Program-made: the position numbers and the translations under genes
The notes under the pieces: generated by a model
The model's input: only the letters and a program-made list of their open reading frames with translations
What the model was told of the DNA's origin: nothing
The model's database searches: none
From: a virus
Strand: one strand, 5' to 3'
Virus record (IMG/VR): IMGVR_UViG_3300013101_000074
Coordinates: 1-25,982 of that record
DNA: 25,982 bases
Shown here: piece after piece, positions 1 through 7,635 of the stretch
Layout of the letters: each line of letters starts with the position of its first letter
Numbering within the stretch: the first letter of the stretch is position 1

Positions 1-1481
1 CCGAACGGCGTCCCCGCCGTGAAGTCGTACCCATCCTTATGCACGAAGTCTGACGCAGGTTTCCCGACAAGAGCATCAGGATCTACTGCATCCTCATCAG
101 GAGCCTCTGGTAAAACCACTTCCTCTTCCTCAACCGGAGTTTCTTCGTCAGGCTCCACGACGGTGGGAGCATCCCCTGGATCTATACACACCGACCCTGA
201 AACCGGGTCTATCCACGGCCCGGTGCATTGAAGTGTACCACCCTGGTACACAACACACCGAACGCAGCCGTTTGAGCTTGTCTGCTTATAGACGACAGTA
301 TTGGTATCTTCCTCATCCTCACTCTCTACGGATTCCTTGCCGATGCCCTCGCAACTCTCCACTATCGTAGCGACTGAGGGAATGTACGTAGCGGAGTCTT
401 TAGCCTGGGTGTAATCGTCCCTCAACGCACTACCATGTATACCCGGCGGGGATGTTTGGTAACTCTGACTGGTTGGACACCCAATATCCCAGTTGTAATC
501 GACGAATCCTACGGGGCGGTAATACGTTGTAACGGCCTCGTGCCAGAAATCACGATACACCGTAATATCTATCAAGTTCATCGAGCTGATGCCCGATACT
601 ACGTCAACAGTTAGTTGTGCTTTGCGGAACTTAGAACTTTGATTTACCCGCCACCATCGGTGTTCCTCGAAGTTGCGAGCTTTCGTGAAATGTCCTGTGC
701 AGTATTCTGGATGTGCGCCGCCGTCACACCCCGGAGCGAACGACCCGTGAGATGCATGTACAGACCCCGTAAAGACCCCCTCGTAGTGCTGCAAAAATTG
801 CCGCCAGTAGTAAGACTTCGATCTCTCAGTAACGTCTACGCGCCACTTCAGATATATGGGCTTACCGTCTGCACATTGCCCAAGTAATGCAGTACCAGCG
901 TTACCCCCCTCCTGTAAGCTCTCATCCAAGTCCCACTCCTGATGCACGAACGCGCAGTATTTAACCGCGATAAGCCCAGTCCAGTAGTAGCAAGGCGATA
1001 TTTCCTGAGTACACGGGTTACGGCTATCAGCGTCTTTGGAATAAGTCTCGAAATGCACAGGATCAAGTTCTGTGTTTTTGTAATACCCCTCATCGGCGTT
1101 CGCATCTATCGAGTCACCGCACGACAGATCGCCCCACTCTCCACCACCGAACGCAGCATCTACGGACTCATCGCTCGTCTCCTCCTCGTTGTCACCAACG
1201 TTTGGGTCTTTAAGGAGATCGTCAGAGTACGTACAACAGTCGGTAGCCGGAAGAGCCTCGATAACGATTACGTTACCGGCGAACCCAGCAGTAGCCTGGA
1301 TGCGGATAGTGTCGTTCTCAAGCAGTTCGCGTTCAACACCCTGCTTGCGTCCGTCAGAATTCAGTTTGGAAATGGCGCGAGCGAGGAGGACTCGCCCACG
1401 CGCAAGGTACTCCGGTCTACCAGCCCTAACTTTATCACCACGAAGGTCAACCCTCGTGACCTCCGTGGCACGTCTGGTCAT
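1..1481 (-). CDS. Partial Cys-rich virion or tail protein, C-terminus beyond window
   Basis: The minus frame from an ATG at 1481 stays open for 493 codons to the left edge; I checked every codon and found no stop, so the gene is truncated by the window. Fifteen cysteines occur, including CC, CxxC and isolated pairs, with many Trp and Tyr residues (for example CYYW, HRWWRV), which suggests an extracellular or structural fold with disulfides or metal sites. Towards the left edge it becomes very acidic and Pro-rich (residues about 425-465, runs of Glu and Asp), like a linker before a further domain. The start is one base after the stop of the 179-aa gene, with no clear Shine-Dalgarno, so translation is probably coupled. 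Its place at the end of the head-to-tail block suggests a tail or fibre component. The family is not recognised. Confidence 0.8.
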   Translation of the reverse strand, partial: MTRRATEVTRVDLRGDKVRAGRPEYLARGRVLLARAISKLNSDGRKQGVERELLENDTIRIQATAGFAGNVIVIEALPATDCCTYSDDLLKDPNVGDNEEETSDESVDAAFGGGEWGDLSCGDSIDANADEGYYKNTELDPVHFETYSKDADSRNPCTQEISPCYYWTGLIAVKYCAFVHQEWDLDESLQEGGNAGTALLGQCADGKPIYLKWRVDVTERSKSYYWRQFLQHYEGVFTGSVHASHGSFAPGCDGGAHPEYCTGHFTKARNFEEHRWWRVNQSSKFRKAQLTVDVVSGISSMNLIDITVYRDFWHEAVTTYYRPVGFVDYNWDIGCPTSQSYQTSPPGIHGSALRDDYTQAKDSATYIPSVATIVESCEGIGKESVESEDEEDTNTVVYKQTSSNGCVRCVVYQGGTLQCTGPWIDPVSGSVCIDPGDAPTVVEPDEETPVEEEEVVLPEAPDEDAVDPDALVGKPASDFVHKDGYDFTAGTPF

Positions 1482-1482
1482 T

Positions 1483-2022
1483 TTAGCTGTTCTGGCCGGT
1501 GATTTCGTAGGTGAGGAAAACCTCATCGTTCGTCATCAGGCCACTTCTGGAGGCAGCGAAGTTACCGGCTGCGAACAGCATGGCAACCTGCGAACCCTTT
1601 CCGGACTGCGTAGTAAGCCCTGCACCGGTAAGCGTCTGAGTATCCGTGTCGATGGTGATCTTCGCCTTTGCCACGGAATTGGTTATGGTCTCACCAGTAC
1701 GGACTCCCGTCCAAGCAGGGCGAGTAGCCTCTGAGTAGTTCAAAAACTCATTGCCCGGTCCTGCACCCAGGTCGCCACTGTCCCAACTTTCAGCCGGTGT
1801 ACCTGCTTTCAGCGGCACGACATACCAGCTCGATCCACCAACCACGACACCGAACGATGCGTCGATGACATACTGCAGTCCAACGGTAGTAATGACGTTC
1901 TCGGTGAAGAGCGTATCGATGAGTTTACCGGCACGGTAAATCTCAGCCTTGATACGACCCAATACGTTGAAGCCATCCTCGTTTCTAACAATGCCCATCT
2001 CGGGGGCCAATTCTTTATTCAT
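1483..2022 (-). CDS. Hypothetical phage structural protein, 179 aa
   Basis: I prefer the ATG at 2022 over an in-frame GTG three bases upstream, because GAGG lies 8 bases before the ATG. The N-terminal part (IKAEIYRAGKLIDTLFTENVITTVGLQYVID) is followed by a Gly/Trp-rich segment with SSWYVVPLKAG and a Thr-rich beta-type C-terminal half ending in a tyrosine-containing strand. The pattern of a short N-terminal region, then YVIDASFG, then WYV, then alternating beta strands resembles small virion proteins encoded beside tail genes in podovirus-like phages. That is a resemblance, not an identified family. It sits between the 433-aa protein (15 bases upstream) and the large Cys-rich partial gene (one base downstream), so all three are probably on one transcript and part of the tail or neck. 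Confidence 0.75.
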   Translation of the reverse strand: MNKELAPEMGIVRNEDGFNVLGRIKAEIYRAGKLIDTLFTENVITTVGLQYVIDASFGVVVGGSSWYVVPLKAGTPAESWDSGDLGAGPGNEFLNYSEATRPAWTGVRTGETITNSVAKAKITIDTDTQTLTGAGLTTQSGKGSQVAMLFAAGNFAASRSGLMTNDEVFLTYEITGQNS

Positions 2023-2037
2023 CACATAGTCCTCAAG

Positions 2038-3339
2038 TTAAATCGGAACCCCGTTACGGAACACTTCCGCAACTGCCCTATCGCCAAACTTGAACCCACT
2101 GGAGTCCCCGCCTGGATTCTTCACCGTACCAATGTACATGGAAGCACCGTTCCTTTCCAGGAACGTACCCGCTCCTTCACACCCAGCGTCGATGTCCACC
2201 CGGCCTGCCGTCAGGTCGAGCACAGTACCATCGGCCAGCCCAGCGTGAAATCCACGCTGTGACATCCATATCCAGACATCCCCGGCGATAACGGATTCCG
2301 TGGCGTCGTCGTCTACCTTGAATCTTTCGGAGGGTATGCGGGTCTCTGTCCCGGGAATAACCGGGTACTTGCCCCGCTCCTCCATAACCATGTCACCGGG
2401 TTTGTCCCCCGGCAACCACCTGACTCCATCGCTCGTACTGACGTACAATCCCTGATCAGTCGGCATCACTGAGAGAATCCCGGTGGAGAACCGGAAAAAC
2501 CCCACAGTCGGGTCCACCAAACCCAAGTGATAGGGCAGCGTATGCCACAACACGTCTTTTTGTGCCACGTACATGCGGCCCTTGTAGTAAGCAATAACGT
2601 CCCCTGCTGGGACAGGAACTGCTCCCACAGTATCGAGCACCCGGCCAGAGTAAACCGGGAACAACACGTACGTAGCTTGCCCTGCGGCAAACGTATCAAC
2701 GAGATGAAGTTCAGATCCATTCGGAGCGGTGCAGTAGATCCTTATCCGATCTGCTCGCTCCGGTGCTGATATCCCTGTAACAGAGATGGAAGTACCTTGA
2801 CTGACGGTAATTGATGCGGCGGTTGTGGGAGCTGACTCCTCTCCTGTGGTTGACAGAGCCGTGACCACGACCCGGTATACCCCCGGCTGCAGCCCCGCTC
2901 CAGCCTCTACTGACAGCCCGATTGTGTTGGTGGGAGCGGGTTGTCCCCACCCAACCTCTTTGTTATCAAGCACGCATCCTTTGTCTTTTCCGTTGGAATA
3001 GAAGATAAGGGACTCCACAGGCGCGTACGACATTCTGCCCGCATCCTGCAACCCAGAGCGTACAAGCTCAGAAGCAGGACCATCAATAGCGTAAAGACTG
3101 TTACTGCGAACAAAAAGCGTCGTACGATCATTGCCACCGAGATCGGTGACTGCCGCTCCTGTTTCGACTGCCTGAAACCCAGTCCTTTGGATCGCCTTTC
3201 CTCTATCGGTGATGTCGATATTTTCCGCCGCCGCGAATTCATTCTCTTCCAGTTCCTCGGGGGATGCTACGTTGTTAATCCCCAGGAAGTCCTGAAGAAC
3301 TTGGACGGGGTCGTTCCTACGCTTACCCACGGATTCCAC
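2038..3339 (-). CDS. Neck/tail structural protein, probable beta-propeller type, 433 aa
   Basis: The frame begins at a GTG at 3339 with AAGG six bases upstream; a second GTG three codons later is a possible alternative. It overlaps the upstream adaptor gene by 17 bases. The N-terminus (LGINNVASPEELEENEFAAAENID, then GKAIQRTGF) is the kind seen in podovirus DNA-stabilisation or tail proteins, which often begin with a short description of an internal repeat. Recurrent beta motifs follow: SLYAIDG, LIFYSNGKDKG, AYYKGRMYVAQKDVLWH, GLYVSTSDGVRWLPG and IWMSQRGFHAGLADG. These blade-like repeats suggest a propeller, as in P22 gp10, although clear sequence identity to gp10 is not visible. The order adaptor, then this protein, supports a role in closing the portal vertex. 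Structural role likely; exact function inferred. Confidence 0.75.
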   Translation of the reverse strand: MESVGKRRNDPVQVLQDFLGINNVASPEELEENEFAAAENIDITDRGKAIQRTGFQAVETGAAVTDLGGNDRTTLFVRSNSLYAIDGPASELVRSGLQDAGRMSYAPVESLIFYSNGKDKGCVLDNKEVGWGQPAPTNTIGLSVEAGAGLQPGVYRVVVTALSTTGEESAPTTAASITVSQGTSISVTGISAPERADRIRIYCTAPNGSELHLVDTFAAGQATYVLFPVYSGRVLDTVGAVPVPAGDVIAYYKGRMYVAQKDVLWHTLPYHLGLVDPTVGFFRFSTGILSVMPTDQGLYVSTSDGVRWLPGDKPGDMVMEERGKYPVIPGTETRIPSERFKVDDDATESVIAGDVWIWMSQRGFHAGLADGTVLDLTAGRVDIDAGCEGAGTFLERNGASMYIGTVKNPGGDSSGFKFGDRAVAEVFRNGVPI

Positions 3340-4030
3340 CGTACCTTACTTTGTGCGGCCCCTTCCGTGCCTGTTTGAACTCTGCCGTAAACTTCTGCAG
3401 GTCCACGAGCCACTGAGTCTTGTATTTGAGAGCGAGATCCTCGTCGTGAGTCTCCTCGTCCATCTTCAAGTATGCCTGGGCTTTCATGCCCGTGATCAGC
3501 TTGAGCCGGTACTCTTCGGGGATTTCCAGCACGCCACCATCGTAGATGGGAGCTTTCGGAAGCCTGTAAACTACGAGCTGACACACGTCGTTGGCTACTG
3601 GCGTCGGATACAGCGTGTAGTATCCGGACTCCTCATCGGTAATGAGGATACGGGGAGTGCCGGTGACACCATCGGCTCTCCAGTCCCTGTGGACCGAGAT
3701 GCCATAATCACTCGACAACTGCCCCTCATCCATCTCCCTGCCGGTCGTAATATGCAGACCAGCACCGGAGCTTTGAAGAAATGCCCTCCGTGGCTTGACT
3801 ATCCTGTCACTTGCTTTGATGCGGTTATCACCCGCAGTGATAGCGGGTTTGTACGAACGCGGGTCGCTAAGGCAAAAAGTAGCTCTGCAAAACTCGTTCT
3901 GAGCTGTGGTCATGTACCGTTTGATATCGGCATCTGTCCACAGGGATTCAGAGGAGTCCTCATTTCCTGGCAGTTCCGGATCAAAAACCTCGGACCTGAA
4001 TGCAGCAGTTACACTTTTGACATCGCTCAT
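3323..4030 (-). CDS. Head-tail adaptor (connector) protein, SU10-adaptor type
   Basis: This 235-aa protein starts at an ATG that overlaps the upstream stop as ATGA, so it is translationally coupled. Residues about 28-55 (ESLWTDADIKRYMTTAQNEF, then CRATFCLSD) match the first helices of phage adaptor proteins that dock under the portal, where a W-(S/T)D-x-(E/D)-(I/L) helix precedes an AQ-x-E helix. The central part has beta strands with RRAFLQ and GTPRILITDEESGYYTLYPTP, and EIPEEYRLKLITGMKAQAYLKMDEETHD gives the late helix typical of these proteins. The length suits the family (about 200-240 aa). It lies in the neck block downstream of the capsid genes. The alternative is another gp6-like connector; either way it should sit between portal and tail. 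Confidence 0.75.
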   Translation of the reverse strand: MSDVKSVTAAFRSEVFDPELPGNEDSSESLWTDADIKRYMTTAQNEFCRATFCLSDPRSYKPAITAGDNRIKASDRIVKPRRAFLQSSGAGLHITTGREMDEGQLSSDYGISVHRDWRADGVTGTPRILITDEESGYYTLYPTPVANDVCQLVVYRLPKAPIYDGGVLEIPEEYRLKLITGMKAQAYLKMDEETHDEDLALKYKTQWLVDLQKFTAEFKQARKGPHKVRYGGIRG

Positions 4031-4416
4031 AATTCGTTAGCACGCGACTCCAGCACTTTCCGCCAGACTGCGTCAGCCTCCTTTCTATCAACGGGGTAAC
4101 CAACTTCTGCTTCGATTGCCTTCAGCTTGGGGACGCCTCCACTGGTGAAGTCGTCAGCGTTGGAGCGGTCCATCAGGCGTTTGCTCGCCTCGTGTATGTC
4201 CTGCTCGCGCTCAAACCCATACTTCTCTTCGGGCTTCTTCTCTTTGGGTGTGGGGTTGTACAGACCACCATCGGCGAACACGGCCCCAACGGCCAAGGCG
4301 GATTCGATTGCCAGGGGGTGGACTCCAACAGGTTCGTCTTTTAAAAACTTGACGTTTACGCCTTTATCGGTGTTGAGGAAGTAGTCCCTCGGCATGAACA
4401 TTTCTCTGAGTGCCAT
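4027..4416 (-). CDS. Hypothetical head/neck protein, 129 aa, with LEM-like C-terminus
   Basis: The gene starts at the ATG at 4416 with GAGAG about 10 bases upstream and ends in an ATGA overlap with the adaptor gene. It is the first gene after the terminator at 4441-4471. The N-terminal half (MFMPRDYFLNTDKGVNVKFL, then GVHPLAIESALAVGAVFADG) is a compact fold; the middle is Lys/Glu/Pro-rich and charged. The C-terminus, with GGVPKLKAIEAEVGYPVDRKEADAVW, resembles the short helix-extension-helix segment of many phage head-completion proteins, where G-x-P, then a helix, then G-(Y/F), then a second helix ending in W are typical. I infer this from the pattern and cannot confirm it. Its position suggests a structural or assembly role. 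Confidence 0.75.
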   Translation of the reverse strand: MALREMFMPRDYFLNTDKGVNVKFLKDEPVGVHPLAIESALAVGAVFADGGLYNPTPKEKKPEEKYGFEREQDIHEASKRLMDRSNADDFTSGGVPKLKAIEAEVGYPVDRKEADAVWRKVLESRANEL

Positions 4417-4440
4417 AATTATTTCTCTCTAATAATCATT

Positions 4441-4471
4441 AAGAAAAGTTGGGGGACCGAAGCCCCCCAAC
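4441..4471 (-). terminator. Rho-independent terminator with UUCG tetraloop
   Basis: Read on the minus strand, GTTGGGGG (4471-4464) pairs perfectly with CCCCCAAC (4455-4448). A G-U and a C-G pair then close a UUCG loop, and TTTTCTT follows. This is a textbook intrinsic terminator placed after the small decoration-type gene and before the neck block. It would lower expression of the neck and tail genes compared with the capsid protein. Confidence 0.9.
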
Positions 4472-4485
4472 CACTGGGTACTGCT

Positions 4486-4896
4486 TTACTGGACGTTGTA
4501 ATCCACCTTGCCCACCACGACGAAGTTCACGCAAGCGTAAACCTCACCAGCGGTAGAGTCGGCTGCTACGCCCTTGATCTTCAGGAGCTTCGGCGAAGTA
4601 AGCTGGTTGATAGCCACCAAGTCCGGAGCCGAGAAGTGATCAACAGCAGCATCGGCGTCCGATGCTGCGATCAGCTCGACGGGGTTCGCCCCATCCAGAT
4701 CGGTATAAACCAACTGGACTGTGGGGGTAGTACCATCGAACACCTCGATGATGTGCATATCTGCACGTTGAAGGATGGCCCCACCGGGAAGTTCCCCAAT
4801 GGTTTCGTAGCCAGCCAGAAGGTTAGCACCCAAAGCTCCACCACCTGCGGCGATGGGCCACTGAGCACCCTTGTTTACTGCGGTTTCCTTAGTCAT
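4486..4896 (-). CDS. Small virion protein, probable head decoration, 136 aa
   Basis: The gene starts at the ATG at 4896 with AGAGAG about 9 bases upstream and lies 44 bases downstream of the major capsid gene, on the same strand. The protein begins MTKETAVNKGAQWPIAAGGG and continues as an all-beta, low-Cys sequence (GELPGGAILQRADMHIIEVF, VQLVYTDLDGANPVEL, AGEVYACVNFVVVG). Small acidic beta proteins directly after the capsid gene are very often decoration or head-stabilisation proteins. The terminator 15 bases downstream makes capsid protein plus this protein a high-expression pair, which is consistent with high copy in the virion. No named family is recognised from the sequence alone. Confidence 0.8.
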   Translation of the reverse strand: MTKETAVNKGAQWPIAAGGGALGANLLAGYETIGELPGGAILQRADMHIIEVFDGTTPTVQLVYTDLDGANPVELIAASDADAAVDHFSAPDLVAINQLTSPKLLKIKGVAADSTAGEVYACVNFVVVGKVDYNVQ

Positions 4897-4940
4897 GATT
4901 CAATCTCTCTAAGTTAGGTTAGGGGTTTCGCCTTCGGGGA

Positions 4941-6065
4941 TTAACCCTTGATGGCTACGTCCACGCACATGACACCGAAGTCCTCGACTACGCCGGAGGC
5001 CATTCCGCCCATCAGCTTGCCTTCGAACTGGGGCTTCAGGAGTCCGGAGATCTTGCCCACGGAGATACCATCCTGGTTCCCGTAGTCGAAGGTCTCTTCG
5101 TTCCAGTCAGCCTTGCCGATGTCAGCGATACCCATTGCCTGAGCACCACAGAAGAGCATACGACAGCCGTCGATAGTTCCAGATGCGCCCCACTTACTGC
5201 CGGAGGCCAAACCACGAGTGTTGTACACGTGCCGGTACTCGGAGATCGCCATACCATCAACCATGACGGTGTCAGTTCCCTTGAACAGTTCGTTCACAGG
5301 CCCACGCTGACCAGCATTGCGGACGTTGGCGAGGTAGTCGCTATCGGTACGCAGGTTGGCCATCGCCATCGGGGTAAGGAACACATGGAAGAACTCAATG
5401 CCATCACTGGTCCGAATCGCGCGCATGTACTTCTCTTTCGCAAGAGCTTTCAGCTCGACGAGATCGGCCCATCCGATGGTGTCGGTAGCGGTGATCGCAT
5501 TCTGCGCCCCACCGGGAGTGAGAACACCCGCGATCTTGGCGAAGTAGCGACCAGCGGAAGGAGCCTTCACATCGGCTGCATACTCAAGCAGCGGAAGATC
5601 GGAACCCACACGGGTTGCACCATTGGTGTGCAGACTGTAAGCCACACCTGACAGAGTCAGAAAACCGAGCTGATCGTGACGGTCGGCGACCCAGTAGGCC
5701 AGCTTGTCGCGGGACTGCTCACGGAAGGTGACGACAGACCGCTGGTCGGCCATCTTACCCTTGGAACGGTTCGCATTACGGAGCTGATCGATCTGAATGA
5801 CCTGATCTTCGGAGGTCAACGCCTCTTCATTACCTTCCAGCGTTCGATCTCCGGCCTTACCATCGCCGTCAATATCGTTAACCAGGGTAATAACGGCGCG
5901 TGCGCCTTTCTTGGTCTTGGTGAGTTCGCTGATGCGCTGTACCAGAGCATCCTGGCCGGAGCCAGTGAACTTGTTGAGGAACGAGTAGTTCCTTGCTTTA
6001 CGCCAGAAGTCCATCGACCAAATGGTCAATTCTTCGTCGGTAAGTGCGGCGAAATTTGTTTGCAT
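4941..6065 (-). CDS. Major capsid protein, N4 gp56-like family
   Basis: This 374-aa protein forms the icosahedral shell. The N-terminal segment has the features of the N4 gp56-like capsid family: SMDFWRKARNYSFLNKFTG, then ELTKTKKGARAVITLV, GDRTLEGNEEAL and IDQLRNANRSKGKMADQRSV. RDKLAYWVADRHDQLGFLTLSG follows at about 120-140. The later part contains FHVFLTPMAMANLRTDSDY and an insertion-like YRHVYNTRGLASGSKWG. The length agrees with the family (about 350-400 aa). The start at 6065 is an ATG; the sequence just before it is TGAGGGCATAGAA, which gives GAGG 8 bases upstream. It follows the scaffold gene after a 198-base structured leader and is followed by the decoration-type gene and a terminator. 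Confidence 0.93.
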   Translation of the reverse strand: MQTNFAALTDEELTIWSMDFWRKARNYSFLNKFTGSGQDALVQRISELTKTKKGARAVITLVNDIDGDGKAGDRTLEGNEEALTSEDQVIQIDQLRNANRSKGKMADQRSVVTFREQSRDKLAYWVADRHDQLGFLTLSGVAYSLHTNGATRVGSDLPLLEYAADVKAPSAGRYFAKIAGVLTPGGAQNAITATDTIGWADLVELKALAKEKYMRAIRTSDGIEFFHVFLTPMAMANLRTDSDYLANVRNAGQRGPVNELFKGTDTVMVDGMAISEYRHVYNTRGLASGSKWGASGTIDGCRMLFCGAQAMGIADIGKADWNEETFDYGNQDGISVGKISGLLKPQFEGKLMGGMASGVVEDFGVMCVDVAIKG

Positions 6066-6263
6066 TTCTATGCCCTCAAAACAGATGATTCGGTGTGCGA
6101 GACTCTACGGAAAAATCCGCACGGTTGTTTACTACCACATCTGCGTATCGTGCAGAAAAACCGAGTCTCGCCTCTGTTTTGGGGGTGCGATACCCCGCCG
6201 CTGTATCGCACACGGCTTTCGATGTCCAGGATTGTAGCCCCGATTCCCCGGGGCTACAAGTGC
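6066..6263 (-). promoter_or_regulatory. Structured leader upstream of the major capsid gene
   Basis: This is the longest gap in the head operon (198 bases). It holds three inverted repeats. The first, closest to the scaffold stop, is TTGTAGCCCC (6232-6241) with GGGGCTACAA (6250-6259), a 10-bp stem with an 8-base loop. The second is GTGCGATAC (6185-6193) with GTATCGCAC (6203-6211), 9 bp with a 9-base loop. The third is GCGAGACTC (6097-6105) with GAGTCTCGC (6163-6171), 9 bp with a long loop. None is followed by a run of T on the minus strand, so they are not ordinary terminators. They may protect or process the capsid mRNA or mark a promoter. The structures are seen; the function is inferred. 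Confidence 0.6.
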
Positions 6264-7376
6264 TTACGCAGTTGTTCTGAAGTCACCACGCAACTTTTTC
6301 AACTGATCGAGAGGCATATTCTCAAGATCATCGAGTGACAACTTGTCCGGATCGACGGTTGCTTGAAGCCCACCGGTATCCGAGTCATCACCCACACCCT
6401 GAGTATTCGGAGCCTGAGCGTTCGCGGCATCCGTAGCCTTTTTAAGAGCTGCGGCGGTCTGCTTCTCCTTCGCTTCCTTCTGAGCCTTGGTCTCCTTATC
6501 CAGATCTTTATCATCCTTATCTGCATCCAGCTCGTCTTTACTCTCCTCAGCCGGGATGTAAGTACGGACAGCCTTGACCAACGCCTGCGTCGGCGTGTAC
6601 TTACCAGTGGCTAAAAATCCACCACGCAGCTCCTGGATTTCAGCCACCAGGGCATCGTCGTAGTTGGTGTTATCGTTGGGGTCGAGCTGAGGATACATCT
6701 CCTCAATCTGCTCCAACGCCACATCCAACCGCATGGACTCACGGGTCGCCTGGGAGGTGTGCAGATCCATATCCTGCGCCTCTTTGAGGTACAGACTCCG
6801 CTCCATCTTCCGCTGTTCCGCCCGCAAACTTGCGGCCTTATCCGTGTCCCCATCCTTGTACGCCTCGGCGATCTGCGTATCCAGCTCCTCTATCGTACCT
6901 TCGGCAGTCTTCCGTTCGTGCTGCTGCTTGGCCGCAGCAACTTGCCGAGCCTTTGTATCAGCGTTCTCACGAGAAGCCTCAATGTAGTCCAGCTTCTTCT
7001 GGAGGGCTGCTGACTTCGCTTTCTCCTCGTCGATGATCCGGTTCTTGGCGTCGAGACGTGACTTGGGTATGCGGTGATCGTCGTCATCCCCGTCATCATC
7101 ACCGTCGCCTGCCTTACCATCTCCGCTCTTTCCATCTCCATCTCCAGCCTTGCCTTTGTCTTCTGCCGCAGCTTTCGCTGCTGCTTCATCTTCCGACTTT
7201 TTGGCAAGTGCTGCATCCTCTTCCTCCTTTTTCTTGTCCGCCTCAGCGGCGGCGTCAGCCGCAGCCTTACCTTCCGCGTCGAGGACAGTCTTGTCGTCGG
7301 CGGGGGTCTCTATGAGGTCATCTCCTCTTGCAGCCGCTACAGCGGCGGGATCGTCCCAGTTAATTTCCGGTGGCAT
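6264..7376 (-). CDS. Scaffolding-type capsid assembly protein
   Basis: This 370-aa protein is almost entirely charged and helical. Residues about 38-80 are Ala/Lys/Glu heptads. Residues about 73-102 are a low-complexity stretch of GDG and GKAGDG units ending in runs of Asp. HRIPKSRLDAKNRIIDEEKA then opens a long coiled coil to about 215. The C-terminal part has a second charged helix (DELDADKDDKDLDKETKAQ) and ends in LSLDDLENMPLDQLKKLRGD, a likely capsid-binding tail. Composition, lack of an enzymatic motif, and a place between portal and major capsid genes fit a scaffold that guides shell assembly. The ATG at 7376 has GGAGA 8 bases upstream. Little sequence conservation is expected in this class, so the call rests on composition and context. 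Confidence 0.82.
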   Translation of the reverse strand: MPPEINWDDPAAVAAARGDDLIETPADDKTVLDAEGKAAADAAAEADKKKEEEDAALAKKSEDEAAAKAAAEDKGKAGDGDGKSGDGKAGDGDDDGDDDDHRIPKSRLDAKNRIIDEEKAKSAALQKKLDYIEASRENADTKARQVAAAKQQHERKTAEGTIEELDTQIAEAYKDGDTDKAASLRAEQRKMERSLYLKEAQDMDLHTSQATRESMRLDVALEQIEEMYPQLDPNDNTNYDDALVAEIQELRGGFLATGKYTPTQALVKAVRTYIPAEESKDELDADKDDKDLDKETKAQKEAKEKQTAAALKKATDAANAQAPNTQGVGDDSDTGGLQATVDPDKLSLDDLENMPLDQLKKLRGDFRTTA

Positions 7377-7407
7377 TTACTTTGTCTCCTATTACGTGTT
7401 CGTCGTA

Positions 7408-7635
7408 TTACCCGGTGATGTCTTTAACAGCCCACATCACACACTCTTCGAGCTTGGTTCTAGCCAGACTCAGTTCTCTCGACGCACCAAAGGAGCTGAG
7501 GTACTCATGCAGATCCAAGGCTTTGTCCTTGACCGTCTGCATCTGTTCCTTCTCCGTCTCGGACAGCACCTTATACTGGTGCCTCATTACGTTATTGGTA
7601 GCGCGTTTGTCGTCCGTACTGTTGAACTCTGTCAT
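7408..7635 (-). CDS. acb2: Acb2/Tad1 hairpin-family protein, putative anti-CBASS cyclic-nucleotide sponge
   Basis: This 75-aa protein has a short N-terminal tail and then an antiparallel helical hairpin: RHQYKVLSETEKEQMQTVKD is helix 1 (residues 18-37), LHEYLSSFGASRELSLARTK covers the turn and start of helix 2, and the C-terminus is LEECVMWAVKDITG. The HxYxxLSxxE start, the S-R-x-LSLA-x-T-x-L-E-E helix and the final MWAVKxIT are the signature I know for the Acb2/Tad1 domain, whose members bind cyclic di- and trinucleotides and so blunt CBASS or Thoeris signalling. Tyr21 and Lys36 are 15 residues apart, the same spacing as Tyr11 and Lys26 that I recall as cGAMP-binding in PaMx33 Acb2. The start overlaps the portal stop as ATGA, and scaffold follows 31 bases on. 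Function is inferred from family. Confidence 0.78.
   Translation of the reverse strand: MTEFNSTDDKRATNNVMRHQYKVLSETEKEQMQTVKDKALDLHEYLSSFGASRELSLARTKLEECVMWAVKDITG

Noticed and set aside
942-1502. A 186-codon plus-strand ORF near the left edge
   Set aside because: It lies opposite the 493-codon minus frame, which continues the operon; no start signals.
4941-6065. Assignment of the phage to the N4 group
   Set aside because: Only the capsid protein resembles N4; no giant virion RNA polymerase is seen, and the portal and adaptor are of P22/SU10 type.
6232-6259. Terminator after the scaffold gene
   Set aside because: The 10-bp stem is strong, but the bases after it on the minus strand (TCCTGG) are not a T-run; listed as leader structure instead.
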